Source: Dermanyssus gallinae (Eukaryota; Arthropoda; Arachnida; Mesostigmata; Dermanyssidae). From it: a DNA stretch of 64,000 nucleotides. The stretch's first letter is position 1, and each line of letters begins with the position of its first letter. The position numbers and the translations under genes are program-made. The notes under the pieces are model-generated. The model made no database searches. It saw nothing but the letters and a program-made list of their open reading frames with translations, and was not told the DNA's origin. The stretch lies in assembly GCA_003439945.1 (NCBI GenBank), contig QVRM01002482.1:162001-226000 (forward strand), given 5' to 3'. Shown here piece after piece: positions 23,408 to 33,629 of this stretch.

Positions 23408-24454
23408 ATGGAGAAAAAAGAGTTTCGAGTGGTTATCAAGCATTTTTATTTCAAAGGTTGGATTGCGACCCAAGTAAAAATTGAGTTAGACGAGACGTAC
23501 AGTGACTCTGCGCCATGTTTTGCCACTGTTTTCAACTGGATTAATGTGTTAAAAAGAGGTCGCAGGAGCACCGAGGATGAACTACGTCCAGGAGGCCAAA
23601 AAACGGCAACTGATGAGGAAAACGTAGAGAAAGTGCGAACAATTCTTGGCACAGATAAGCGAATGAACATTAAGGAAATAGCGGAGGCATTAGGGATTAG
23701 TTTAGGCAGTGTGCATTTTATCCTACACGAAAACTTGAAGATGAAAGAGCTTAGAGCAAAATGGCTGCCGCATTTGCTCAACCAAGGCCAAAAAGACGCG
23801 CCTGTTTTGGCTTTACAGCGAAATTTGGCCAAGATGTCGAACAATCTGTCGGATTTTTGGTGGAGATTCATGACCGTCGATGAAAGCCGGGTTCATCACT
23901 ACACTCCCGAGACCCAAGAAGCATCTTGCCAATGGTGTGCACCTGATGAAGGACCTCCGAAGAGGGTGCGGACAACGGCATTGACCGGAAAGGTGATGAC
24001 TACAGTTTTTTAAGACCAACGTAGAATAATGCTGGTCGACTACCTTGAGAGCTGTAAAACTATCACAGGAGAATATTATGCAAGACTGTTGGACTGCCGT
24101 TAGCAAGAACTCATCGTGAAACGGCCCGCTTTGCAGAAGAAGGTTGTCCCGTTTCACCAGGGCAATGCTCCTGCACACAAGTCCCGGCAAGCATCGGCAA
24201 AACTGGCCCAACTGAGGTTCGAACTTATTGAACAACCCTCCTATTCTCCAGACCTGGCCCCCTCTGATTATTTCCTCTTTGGACATTTGAAGAATAGTCT
24301 CGGTGGAAAGCGTTTTTCCAGCAATGAAGAGGTTAAGGCTGCTGTCAATGCCTATTTTCAGTCTAACGACGCGGAATTCTACTCAAGAGGTATGAAAGCT
24401 CTGAAATCTCGGTGGGAAAAGTGTATTGAGCTTCTCGGGGAGTATATCGAATAA
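23408..24454 (+). pseudogene. Mariner transposase (DD34D), inactivated
   Basis: A single frame of 348 residues, the usual mariner length, starts at ATG 23408 with MEKKEFR. The N-terminal half carries the helix-turn-helix DNA-binding part (IAEALGISLGSVHFILHE). The first catalytic Asp is in VDES (codon 23879-23881). The second, expected Asp, is Gly in HQGNAPAH (24161-24163). The third is in APSDYFLF (24266-24268), 34 residues after the second. In-frame stops are TAA at 24011-24013, where the family has Trp in an F-W-D context, and TAG at 24101-24103. No frameshifts are present, so inactivation is by point mutations only. Confidence 0.93.
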
Positions 24455-24502
24455 GAAAAAATTAAAAACATGATTTGGAAAATTCTCGGTTTTCATTCTA
24501 AG

Positions 24503-24530
24503 AACTTATTGAACTACCTGTATATGCTTA
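24503..24530 (-). repeat. Mariner right terminal inverted repeat
   Basis: Reverse complement of 23231-23258. Confidence 0.93.
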
Positions 24531-24552
24531 TAAATGTATATATATGCATATA

Positions 24553-24765
24553 AAGTGCGTTGCAAAAAATTAGCAACTCATGTTTTTTTGTGATAATTTC
24601 GGCTTGATTTATTTGAACGTTTTAAAATTTTAAGGGCATGATGAACATGACGAAACACGAGTATGTTGTTAATTTCGTCTCAATCTCACAATCGGTTCAT
24701 ACAAAAAATAAAAAAGTGTGAAAAAACAGTGTTGCAAAATATTACCAACAATAACATGCTAACAA
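24553..24765 (+). repeat. Tc1 left inverted repeat with two direct repeats
   Basis: Outer GTTGCAAAAAATTAGCAAC near 24559 and inner GTTGCAAAATATTACCAAC at 24731 are probable transposase-binding sites. Confidence 0.88.
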
Positions 24766-24928
24766 TACAGCTTTTGTTTGTAAAGGATAGTCGATGCTAC
24801 AGCTGATATTCGATCCCGGGGATCAAATGTCAGGAATATTGTCTAGCTAAATCAATCATTCTATAGCTGCAAAATATTCTACAGCTCAGTCGTTGTGCCG
24901 AACTAACAGCGAAGCGTATGTTAAAACC

Positions 24929-25865
24929 ATGGGTCGTACAAAGGATCTCTCAGATAACGAAAAGACAAGAATTAAGGCATATGCTGAGCTCGGTCATACA
25001 GTAACTGCTATAGCAACCAGATTAGGACAGCATAAGAGCACCATCAGCAGGTTCTTACACCCTGGGGTGAACCAAAGGTGCAGATCTAACAGTGGGCGTA
25101 AGCCAGTTTTGACTATTTGAGATCGGCGTAGGATCATACAGTTGGCTACTCATGACCAAATGTCTTTTTCCAGGATCAAGACTACTTTGGAAGTGCCAGT
25201 GCACCGATCCACAGTGTACCGAGTGTTAAGTACTGACAAAAACGTGCGATACGCAAAAAGTAAGCTTATGCCGCGACTGCAACCGAAGCACATTGTCGCA
25301 CGGCGTGAATTTTTGCATAGATACCAAGCTTAGGATAACGAGTGGAAAAACATCGTCTTCTCGGATGAAAAGAAATTTAATCTCGATGGCCCTGACGGCT
25401 GTCACGACTTACGGAAGGAACCTAAATGATTCTCGAAACGTGTGGCTCTGTGAAATATTGGGGCGCGTTTGGATATAATAGGAAGTCTGATCTAGTCGCG
25501 ATTGTGGGCCCAACTCCGACAAGTACCAGCGTATCGTCGGTTCCCAGTTAGAAGCCCATTTCAGAAGAATTGGGGGACCTGACGCAGTTTTTCAACACGA
25601 CAACGCCAAGTTTTATACCTCGGCTAGCACTATAGCCCTTTTTTAAGAACAAGGAGTGCCATTTTTTGACTGGCCGGCATTGAGTCCAGACCTGAATCCC
25701 TTCGAAAATCTTTGGGGACATTTGGTGAAGCAGATTTACGCAAATGGTCGAGAATATGATAATTTGTCGGACCCTAAAGAAGCTGTCCAGCAAGCATGGA
25801 CTAATATTCCACTTTCGCACTTACAACAGCTCATTAACTCCATGAAAACCGAACTTACGATTTGA
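24929..25865 (+). pseudogene. Tc1-like transposase (DD34E), broken
   Basis: ATG at 24929 begins MGRTKDLSDNEK and a helix-turn-helix (TVTAIATRLGQHKSTISRF). Stops interrupt at 25118-25120 and 25331-25333. The first catalytic Asp is in FSDEKKF (25364-25366). A frame change follows before HDNA (Asp codon 25599-25601). The Glu of the third motif is in NPFENLWG (25704-25706), 34 residues after the second Asp. A further stop lies near 25645. The last frame ends at 25863-25865. All three catalytic acids survive despite stops and at least one frameshift. Confidence 0.9.
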
Positions 25866-25959
25866 TTCAGAAGAAGGGACGAAAAACCCGTTTCTAAAAT
25901 AGAATTTGTAGTATCAAACAAGTCATACAGCCCTGCTAAGAATCGAATACGCCGTAAGG

Positions 25960-26083
25960 CGTTATTGTTGCTAATATTTTGCAACACTGTTTTTTTCACA
26001 CTTTTTTATTTTTTGTATGAAGCGATTGTGTGATTGCAACGAAATTAACACCATACTCGTGTTTCGTTATGTATATCATGCCC

Positions 26084-26114
<31 letters not shown>

Positions 26115-26186
26115 ATTTCAAGCCAAACAAATCAAACCGAAATGATCACAAAAAAACATGAGTTGCTATTTTTTTGCAACGCACTT
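25960..26186 (-). repeat. Tc1 right inverted repeat with two direct repeats
   Basis: Reverse complement of the left repeat, with an internal trinucleotide expansion of about eight units (26091-26114). Confidence 0.88.
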
Positions 26187-26204
26187 TATATATATATATC
26201 TATA

Positions 26205-26207
26205 TGC

Positions 26208-26288
<81 letters not shown>
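26205..26288. repeat. (AT)n microsatellite
   Basis: About 70-80 bp of AT, probably the continuation of the tract into which the Tc1 and mariner elements inserted. Confidence 0.95.
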
Positions 26289-26293
<5 letters not shown>

Positions 26294-26339
26294 GAACAGA
26301 TGCGTATGCGCACATCAGAACACAGAGAGGTATTTGGAT

Positions 26340-27213
26340 ATTTATGGTGAATATTAATAAGAGCGGGGGGGGGCTATAGCTATTTGATATTCATAGAAGC
26401 CCGCCGCTGAGCTGAGGTGAGATGGGACCAGGCAGACCGTAGCTAGAGCTGAGTGAGCAACCGCCGTTTCCACCGTCCACCGTTGACGGTCGTGGACGGG
26501 GCAGGTGCTGGGGCTGTGGCGATGGGTGCCTGTTTCGATCGTCGATCGCGGCTCGCGGCTTCCCTCGCAAAGCTTGAACGTGGCTGGCTGACGTAAGGCC
26601 GCCCGGCAGGCACGCAGGCCGGAAGGCAGCACGTGTACGTTCGTACTTACGTGTTGAACGCCAGTCCAGCCAGATCCGCAGACCACGCAAAGTTCCCCCG
26701 CCTGCTAACGCCAAGGCAGCTACGCGGCGCAGATAAATAATACCTTTGTTCTCTATCGCTTGCTTGCTGCTGGGTTGCTTGCTTGCAAGCAATCGCGTAG
26801 ATTGATATGATTACTATTACACCATGACCATGATTAACTCAACCCACTAACCTACCAACAAACCTACTAACCAACCAGTTAGCCAGCAAGCCAGCAGCCA
26901 GCCGACAAGAGGGCGCTCGCTGTCATAACGAAGGCTGTCATAACCGACTTTCGTTATTCCAAAAACGCTTATTTCCTTAATTAACTGATAACGCCGTTCA
27001 CGACGGAGTCATCGTGATTGAGCAGCAGTCGTCGCCACCAACTACGATACGTCCCCCGAATATAGAACCGGACACCGTCTGTTCCTCTTGCTGTATCTGC
27101 CACCACCTGCAGGGCAACGTGGTAGCCGGTTGACCGGTGTCTTACGAACCACTCGGGAAGAACTCTCGGGTGACTGCCCGTCCCGCGGCAGGCTGTCATT
27201 GTCGGCGTGCTCC
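26340..27213. other. GC-richer anonymous stretch
   Basis: This is noticeably richer in G+C than its surroundings. Long open frames occur on the minus strand (26391-26792, 26981-27397), but they are low in recognisable motifs and one overlaps the SINE. I see no convincing exon. Confidence 0.45.
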
Positions 27214-27224
27214 AGACGGCTGGT
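27214..27224. repeat. SINE target-site duplication, left
   Basis: AGACGGCTGGT, repeated at 27409-27419. Confidence 0.9.
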
Positions 27225-27408
27225 AAAGTTTTCAGGCTGATCCTCAGCCAAGATTTGGACGTCCACATGACTGCCTGTTGCATTGCTTCATAGACGGACC
27301 CACGGATAAATACAAATCGGTGCAACGGTGGGGTTCGAACCCGCGCATCTATGTGTCTCCTCCAATTGTGAGGCGCAGACTTGAGCCACCACGCCACCGG
27401 GTTCGACT
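27225..27408 (-). mobile_element. tRNA-derived SINE (copy 1, 184 bp)
   Basis: On the minus strand the head begins near 27408 with GGTGGCGTGGTGG, a box-A-like sequence. It reaches a perfect box B (GGTTCGAACCC) about 50 bp later, with GCGCGGGTTCGAACCCCACC forming a T-arm. The head is followed by a tRNA-unrelated body (TTTGTATTTA, GGGTCCGTC, CTTGGCTGAGG) ending CTGAAAACTTTAC without a poly-A tail. A perfect 11-bp target-site duplication brackets it. It would be transcribed by RNA polymerase III and mobilised by a partner LINE that I cannot identify. Confidence 0.9.
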
Positions 27409-27419
27409 AGACGGCTGGT
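27409..27419. repeat. SINE target-site duplication, right
   Basis: Matches 27214-27224 exactly. Confidence 0.9.
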
Positions 27420-27838
27420 GTGTCAGTCGTGGTTGTGCTCTATCAGGATGTTGCCGGCCGGTCGCTGATCCCTGATTGAGGTAGTCACGCGTCCCTGCAA
27501 TGCTTTGCTCGCTAGCAGATGCTCTGCTGAAAATGCAAAACTTCGACAAAAATTAGCAGCTCGGTTAGTTGTCGTCATCAGGATAGTAGTGTGTCAAATC
27601 ATCACGAGTGTGGCTGGTTACGCGTTTAGTCTTCGCGTGCAACTCGTCGGGTGGCTCGCAGAAAGTACCTGCTATTGAAGGCAACGAAAAAGATTATTTT
27701 AAACGTAAATATAATCATGAAGCTACGCAAGTGGCAAACTAATATTATTACTAGGCGGTTCTATTCGATTCAACAACGATAACAGCCATTGTAGCTAGTT
27801 GACATTATTGATTGAGTTTTTATATTGGTGCGGGCGAG

Positions 27839-27875
<37 letters not shown>

Positions 27876-28195
27876 GTATCGTGCAGGTAAATGTGACGGG
27901 GAAATAGCCTGCACCGATGTTTTTACATTTACCTCAGGTCTTCACCTGCTGTCTTTTTCGCATTGCGTGAATGACCTTTGACCAACGCCATTACTGTTCT
28001 ACTGCAACTACTACTAGTATTAATGCTGCTACACTTCCTAGAGATGAACTCTGGGTTTACCGAAGTCGCCTCTCGTTTATATAAGGACAGCATGTCACGT
28101 AGACATATCACAAGCATAATGCCAAGATACATGCCACACATTATAGATGCAGAGAGGTAGCCATGTCGCCGTGCACCTTATAGTATGCACTATCG

Positions 28196-28196
<1 letters not shown>
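27420..28196. other. Anonymous stretch with (AT)n
   Basis: No gene recognised. An (AT)n tract lies at 27841-27874. Confidence 0.55.
27841..27874. repeat. (AT)n microsatellite
   Basis: About 34 bp of pure AT. Confidence 0.93.
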
Positions 28197-28237
<41 letters not shown>

Positions 28238-28277
28238 ACATGATTGCAATTATATATAAATATATATATATATATAT
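28197..28277. repeat. Two (AT)n tracts at the LINE 5' boundary
   Basis: Tracts at about 28197-28234 and 28250-28277 directly precede the first recognisable codons of RLE-LINE copy 2. Confidence 0.92.
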
Positions 28278-28279
28278 CC

Positions 28280-30494
28280 CGAAGATGAGATCTGTAGACG
28301 CTATAGTCAAGCTCTCCGAAGGGGACGTCACTGCCGCCGCCAGGCTCTACGGTTACATTTATATGTCAGTCCGAAAGCCTTAAATCTATTCGAGGCAAAT
28401 ATCTGCGAGCCCCTTCGGACCTTTGCTTGCCATCTCGTCCCCCGACTATGCTGCCATCTACTACCTCTAGCGAGGAAGTGCGCCTGGCCGGGAGATCCTT
28501 TCCTAGGAGCTCTGCAGCTGGTCTTGACTTCCTTAGGCCTCGACTTCTTCAGGACCTCCTGTCCGCTGTCTTAGGATCGCCGATGTCGCCGATAGACTGG
28601 CAGATGCACTGACAAAGGTTGTAGACATTCTTCGTGGGTGTCTCCCCCTGTAGCCCTTCAACCTATTACATTTGGGGCACGACTATTTGCTCTCAAGAAG
28701 AAAGACGGCTTTATCCGCCCGATAGCATGCTCGTCCACACTCCGGAGGTTGGCTCATTGGCAAATGGTCACCATCAGCTGGATTTTGCAACTACTGGCGG
28801 TACGGAGATCGGAATTCACACCTCTCGTGCATTTATAAACTCCCGCGGTGGCCCGACTGTTCTGGTGAAGCTGGATTTTAGGAATGCGTTTAATAGCGTC
28901 AGAAGAGACCACTTGCTAAACGCGGTGAAATGCTACGCCCCGCAAATGTTTCACCAGGTACATGAGGCCTATGCTCAATCGTCGCACTTGGTTCTGCCAC
29001 ACGCGACTATATCTTCGCAATCGGGCCTCCAATAAGGAGACCCTTTAGGTCTACCGCTGTTCTGCCTGTGCGTAAAGGACTTGATCGACTCCCTACAATG
29101 TTCTCTAAATGCCTGGTACCTAGACGACGGTGTGCTTGGGGGTGACCTAGCTACGGTAGTGGGTGATATTCACAGAGTCCTGGATTTCAAGAGGGTGAGT
29201 GGTCTATCCCTAAACCCTGGGAAATGCAAGGTCTACGTCACGGGCCCCGAGGATAAGATTTCGCCGGATATATCGGAGCTATGTCATCTCCTTCCCAGTT
29301 GCAAAGTAGTCCAGAAGAGTGACATTGAGCTTCTCGGGGTTCCTCTCTGCCAAGAGAGGCTACCTGGGGCTCTGAACGCGTGGAGAGAAAAGCTTGAAGT
29401 AGCCGCCAGCCGTCTTCCATCGCTATGATCACATCGCGGAATGTGCCTACTGAGATCGTGATTTTTGGCGGCCCGGATAACTCACTTACTTAAAGGGGCT
29501 AATCGTTTTGACTTGACCGAGAACCTTCGAGCTTTTAACGAGTGGACCTTGAAGACACTGGAACTGATCCTGCACGTACGCCTCTTACCCGATGCAGGCT
29601 TGCAGGCTCTGCTTCCCATATCTTTAGGTGGACTGGGAATGCCAGACGCAGTAGCGTTGGCTGGGCCTGCCATCGTCGCATCTACGAGTATGTCCCAGGC
29701 ATCGGAAAAGGCCGAACGGTTACTGGACGACACAGGTCAAAGTGTATACGATCACACTTTAGCAGGCTTACTTGAGAGATTAGCCTCTCTGTGCGGTGCC
29801 ATACCCACTGAGACCCTTTCCTAGAAAAGCTGGCCCCACTGCAGGAGAAGACGTTTGCGCATCTCCTTGAGAAAGCCCCCACTACGACTGACAAGGCCAG
29901 GCTACGGGCGGTCTCCTCAAAAAGCGCCGGGGCCTGGTTACAGGCTCTCCCCAGTATTCAGTTAGGCACTCCATTAGATGACGAGACTGTTCGGATTAGT
30001 GCGGAGCTACGCCTGGGGACAGCTCTCGTAATCCCCCACCAATGTAGGTGCGGCGATCAAGTGGGGCCACAGGCACACCATGGCCTCTCTTGTGCCTTAA
30101 GCTCAGGTCGTCGAGCCCGACACGCAGCACTTACCGAGACATTTAGCCGAGCTTTGAGGTCGGCCGGCTTTCCATGGATTCTCGAACCTCCTGTCCTTTA
30201 CAGGAATGATGGGAAGCAACCGGACGGGCTAACACTAACGTCCTTCGAGATAGGTCGCATCCTGGTATGGGATGCAACCGTTACTGACTGATTAGCCCCC
30301 TCAATGGTCAGTGCGGGAGCGGAACATGCTGGACACGCGTCTATGTTGGCGGAAGCGAATAAGTGCAGAAAGTATGCCAGTATCACTTACCGACGTTTTC
30401 ACTTGATTTATCCGGTGTACACGTTCATAAGAAGACAATTGTTGCCTCTTGCATATAAGCAAATAAAACTGTAAATGTTTTATGTTAAAAAAAA

Positions 30495-30496
<2 letters not shown>
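28280..30496 (+). mobile_element. RLE-type non-LTR retrotransposon (copy 2), flanked by (AT)n
   Basis: This is the longest copy of the family in the window, about 2.2 kb, starting and ending at (AT)n tracts. It runs from an N-terminal segment (KLSEGDVTAAARLYG) through reverse transcriptase and thumb to the CCHC/RLE region. The 3' UTR holds AATAAA (about 30461-30468) and an A9 run right before the terminal (AT)n. Because AT flanks both sides, an insertion into an AT microsatellite is plausible; a classical target-site duplication cannot be seen in such sequence. Confidence 0.88.
28286..30400 (+). pseudogene. Reverse transcriptase/RLE ORF of copy 2, broken
   Basis: Order of pieces: 28286-28380 N-terminal (SEGDVTAAAR); 28427-28612, in another frame; 28638-28740 ITFGARLFALKKKDG (fingers); 28850-28930 LDFRNAFNSVRRDH (palm A); 29033-29050 stop followed by GDPLGLPLF, so the Gln of Q-G-D is TAA; 29114-29131 WYLDDG, the catalytic box; 29200-29225 GLSLNPGKCKV; 29465-29824 thumb and linker (LLPISLGGLGMPDAV); 30045-30095 CRCG...HHGLSC knuckle; then QPDGLTL, LVWDATVTD and NKCRKY. 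At least five frame changes or stops break it. The catalytic Asp pair and the nuclease acids remain. Confidence 0.85.

Positions 30497-30527
<31 letters not shown>
30497..30527. repeat. (AT)n microsatellite at LINE 3' end
   Basis: About 30 bp of TA directly after the A run of RLE-LINE copy 2. Confidence 0.93.
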
Positions 30528-30528
<1 letters not shown>

Positions 30529-30750
30529 CTGTCCATGCTTTGTATGGTTAGCACGTCAGTAACCTGTTTTTTTTGCTTCTAGATGCGTAACATAAGCGTT
30601 ATGTTTTATATACGCACCTGGAATACGTAACGTATGTTGTGCTAGGCACTCCGGTTATTCACTAGGTTAGTCCTAGTAACAACGAACCCCTTAAATAGAG
30701 AGCACAAACTGACCGTGTTGGATCAGATAACATTTGGCATTGCAAAGGGA

Positions 30751-30754
<4 letters not shown>

Positions 30755-30789
<35 letters not shown>
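30755..30789. repeat. (AT)n then GA-rich tract
   Basis: About 35 bp of AT followed by GAGAGAGA-type purine sequence to 30820. Confidence 0.9.
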
Positions 30790-30792
<3 letters not shown>

Positions 30793-30824
30793 AGAGCGAG
30801 AGAGAGAGAAAGAGCAAGTGCGGG

Positions 30825-31233
30825 AACAGTCACTTGAAAAGTTTAAATAGACATAAGAGACAAAGTAGACTAGGAAAGGTCAAATTTCCAGCGTTACGTG
30901 GACAGCCCGAGTGAGGGACATCATGTATCTTGGAACCTTTTACCAGATCATATACAGCCGTCTCCATAACTCTTCTATTCTCACCATGCGCCGCACGAAA
31001 ACAGAACTACATTTTTTATAGAACTCAGTTCAATGAGCTCAACTCTCTTAGAAATATCCACATATACTCTGCGATGAAATGGCATAAAACGACGCGACAC
31101 CTTAAGCGACCTTTACTCTTTATAAGTATATAGCAAAGCGTTTAATTAATTGCCCAGTCACTACCAGGCATTGCCTTTTCTGTATTTATATGCAACGGCC
31201 TCATTACTGGAATTTTTGTTACTTATTATCTTG
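30825..31233. other. Anonymous stretch
   Basis: No gene recognised between two AT tracts. Confidence 0.5.

Positions 31234-31276
<43 letters not shown>
31234..31276. repeat. (AT)n microsatellite at LINE 3' end
   Basis: About 42 bp of AT. It abuts the 3' side of the minus-strand RLE-LINE copy 3. Confidence 0.93.
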
Positions 31277-31279
<3 letters not shown>

Positions 31280-31284
<5 letters not shown>

Positions 31285-32270
31285 TGGTCCCTCGTGGCTA
31301 ATCTGAGACATTTGCATACCTCACCAGGAACTACCTCAATTACTTTACCTGCGCCGCCTAAGGTCTCGACGGCAAAATGAAAGATGTCCCTAGAGTCCCC
31401 GATAAATGCATGCTCCTGACGCTTATTTCCCTCCCTCTGCGAAACAACACAACCAGCCTGGGCCGCGCCGTTACTGGCCATTAAAAGTGATAAAAAGTGA
31501 GTTACGGTACGAGCATCCTCCCACTCTCAAAGGCTGTTAGGGTCATTCCGTCAGGCGCTTGGAGTCGTCTGCGTTAAAGGTTCAAGGACGCAAGAATAGC
31601 CAGGAGACCTTGGGGCACGGCCCAGGATATCATTCGTAAAAGCACCGTGTCTGTCGTACGGCCTAGGCTGTGAATGCAGAATAAACCATGATGATTTAAA
31701 ATTGGGAATCTAATATATTTAACGCTCATTCGCATGCGCTAGACTTAAAACTTAAAGGCCACCTTAGTGGTCGCTTTAATAATCGTGGTGTCTGCGACCG
31801 AGACAGCGCCTTGAATGCCTAGGCCTCTTTTTGCCACGGGTGAAAGAACTTGGCTGCAAGCTGCCTCTGGAAGATTTCAATAAAGAAAGAAGGTTAATGA
31901 TTCCAACACGTGAGCGTTGAACTGATCGAGAATATTGATATAATTTGTGAAGTTAATCCCATGGAGCAGGTGGTTTACCCGTGCAATTCAAAAGATGGAG
32001 ATTAAATTAAACAAGCTTCCATGTGCACCTAGGAAACCCAGGCGACTTGACAACGATTCTAACTTTCTCAGCCAACCAGATTTCTAAAATTTCCCCTCGT
32101 CATCGAAAAGTAGCTCGCCCAGACCAGATCGACAAACGGCGGCTAGTTCCAGCTTTGATCTCCAGCGCCCAATTAGTGCAGTGAGCCCGTCGGAGCTAAG
32201 GATCATACTTTGTATCTCTAGGTCGTCCTTGGCCTCTTAAAATGATTGTAGGTCGGGGAAACTTACATCG
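31280..32270 (-). mobile_element. RLE-type non-LTR retrotransposon (copy 3), very degenerate
   Basis: On the minus strand, pieces align in order with copies 1 and 2. WRSKLELAA near 32150 matches WREKLEVAA of copy 2. VNHLLHGINF near 31975 matches ITHLLKGANRF. VAKRGLGIQGAV near 31830 matches ISLGGLGMPDAV. HHGLFC, then YSCVLEP, PDGMTLTAFESGRMLV and finally FAVETLGG near 31350 match the CCHC/RLE region. Many stops and shifts are present. The WDATVTD segment is destroyed. The 3' side ends at an (AT)n tract as in copies 1 and 2. Confidence 0.75.
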
Positions 32271-32279
32271 AAGCCAGAG

Positions 32280-32820
32280 ATCCGACGTCTTCGCCTTCCT
32301 GTCGAAATATAAGCGTCACGATACTAAAAGTTTAGCAAACTCTCAAAGGAGTCAAATATTACAGCTTTGTTGTGGTTTCATCTAATCTCCGTAACGAGCC
32401 AGTGTAGACCAGATGAACACTTCAGCTTTTGGCACAACAAGTATTTTATAATGAACTGTGCACTGCATTGCTTGTGGATGGTTTGGGGTTCGAGACGCGG
32501 CAATGAAAAGTCGTTGTTGATTAAAAGAGATGAAGCATTGTTGCAGAGGAGGCGACGGACTACCAAAATAAAAGAGGAAAGGCTATGCCGAACGTCGACG
32601 TCATTATAGAATGATACTGCAGATATCCACTGGCCACTTGCCTCCTGACTGAGTTTGGCAAAATGTTGATATGATGAGTCTACTCATAATCACTTGAACG
32701 TTCTCTAAAAGGTGTGCCGGTTGCAAACGGGGGGCTCAGAGTGGTCTGCCTTGTTAGGCTACGCCACGTATACCGCGCATCGCCACGACCATTAAGCCTA
32801 TCGGTGATGCAAAGTATGAC
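32280..32820. other. Unassigned sequence between LINE fragments
   Basis: Nothing recognisable. It may be more decayed retrotransposon sequence. Confidence 0.4.
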
Positions 32821-32829
32821 ATTGCTCGC

Positions 32830-33540
32830 GATCATGACCATTAGTATTTAAACTATCCATCGTAAATTGTCCACTAGCGGTAGCAGCCACAAAAGCGGCC
32901 CCAGCAGCTCTGATAGGGCCTTAAATATGGCCGACAAATCTGGGATAAGTCCGAAAAATCTGAGACAGGGCGGGGAAGGCCGGTTTAAGAGCCGCGCACA
33001 GCCTTGATCGCTTTAGTAGGCGTTTGACGGGTGCTTTGATATAGCGATGTTTTACAACGGGAGTCCTTTGATGGGGCGGCCCTGTAAAACTGTTGCCTCT
33101 TCTGGCGGGGATTTATATGGATGTCCCATCTCCCTAACAAAAGTAGCAGTTGAGGTGGGATCATCGGGTGACTGAGAGGCCCCCACGGACGACGCTGGCA
33201 CAGGAAGGTTGATTCGAAACCTGCTTAGATGTGTTGTCTACCGGAAGGGCTGATGATTTAGAGGACATATCGGTGAACTCGGTTGTCGGTTCCAGTACAA
33301 GTTGCATTATGCAGGCACAGTATGGTTTTGTTTCGTTCCCAAGGTATGCTGGTTGACGAGACAGTCAGGTGAACCCGCCGCACGATCGCAAGCCAAGCAC
33401 CAAGACAATACGTGGGGCTTATCTTGCGGCACGGTGCACTTGTCGGCGAAGTGCCCCGGACTCAGGTACTTGTGACTACGTTCCCGACACGAATATTGTA
33501 CTGAAATGTGCTGTTGTGCCGTTTTGCTACCACGGTGATC
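32830..33540 (-). mobile_element. Possible gag-like LINE ORF1 remnant
   Basis: A minus-strand frame reads SPGHFADKC, resembling the GHFADKC half of an R1-type CCHC knuckle, then WCLACD a little further on. About 450 bp later, FKALSELLGPLLWLLPLV resembles the hydrophobic C-terminus of some LINE gag proteins. Several stops break the frame. Its order relative to the RT fragment at 33630-34180 does not fit one intact element, so it may be a separate insertion. Confidence 0.35.
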
Positions 33541-33629
33541 TCAGTGTGGTGTTGTACTAGTGACTTTGTAATTCCGTGATCTGCCGTAGTTACCGTTTCG
33601 GCCATTAGGGCGCTGCAGAAGGTGGTTAC

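Larger units (their letters stand above)
23231..24530 (+). mobile_element. Mariner-family DNA transposon, full length (1300 bp)
   Basis: Terminal inverted repeats of about 28 bp begin CAGGTAGTTCAATAAGTTCT at 23231 and are matched at 24503-24530. TA lies on both sides (23229-23230 and 24531-24532), the target duplication expected for mariner. The CAGG..ATAAGT start resembles irritans-type mariners. One transposase frame fills the middle. The element cannot move itself because the transposase has two stops and a changed catalytic residue. Confidence 0.95.
24553..26186 (+). mobile_element. Tc1-like DNA transposon with long inverted repeats (1634 bp)
   Basis: Outer ends begin AAGTGCGTTGCAAAAAA and are flanked by TA (24551-24552 and 26187-26188). 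The inverted repeats run about 210 bp each (24553 to about 24765, and about 25960 to 26186). The right one is lengthened by an (AAT)n expansion at 26091-26114. Inside each repeat a second copy of the GTTGCAAAA..ATTA.CAAC motif recurs at the inner edge (near 24731-24750 and 25968-25988), an IR/DR layout as in Sleeping Beauty-type Tc1 elements. The transposase in the middle is broken. Confidence 0.92.

Noticed and set aside
32466..32505. tRNA or SINE head (GGGGTTCGAGACGCGG)
   Set aside because: Box-B-like sequence only; no box A at the proper distance and no T-arm pairing.
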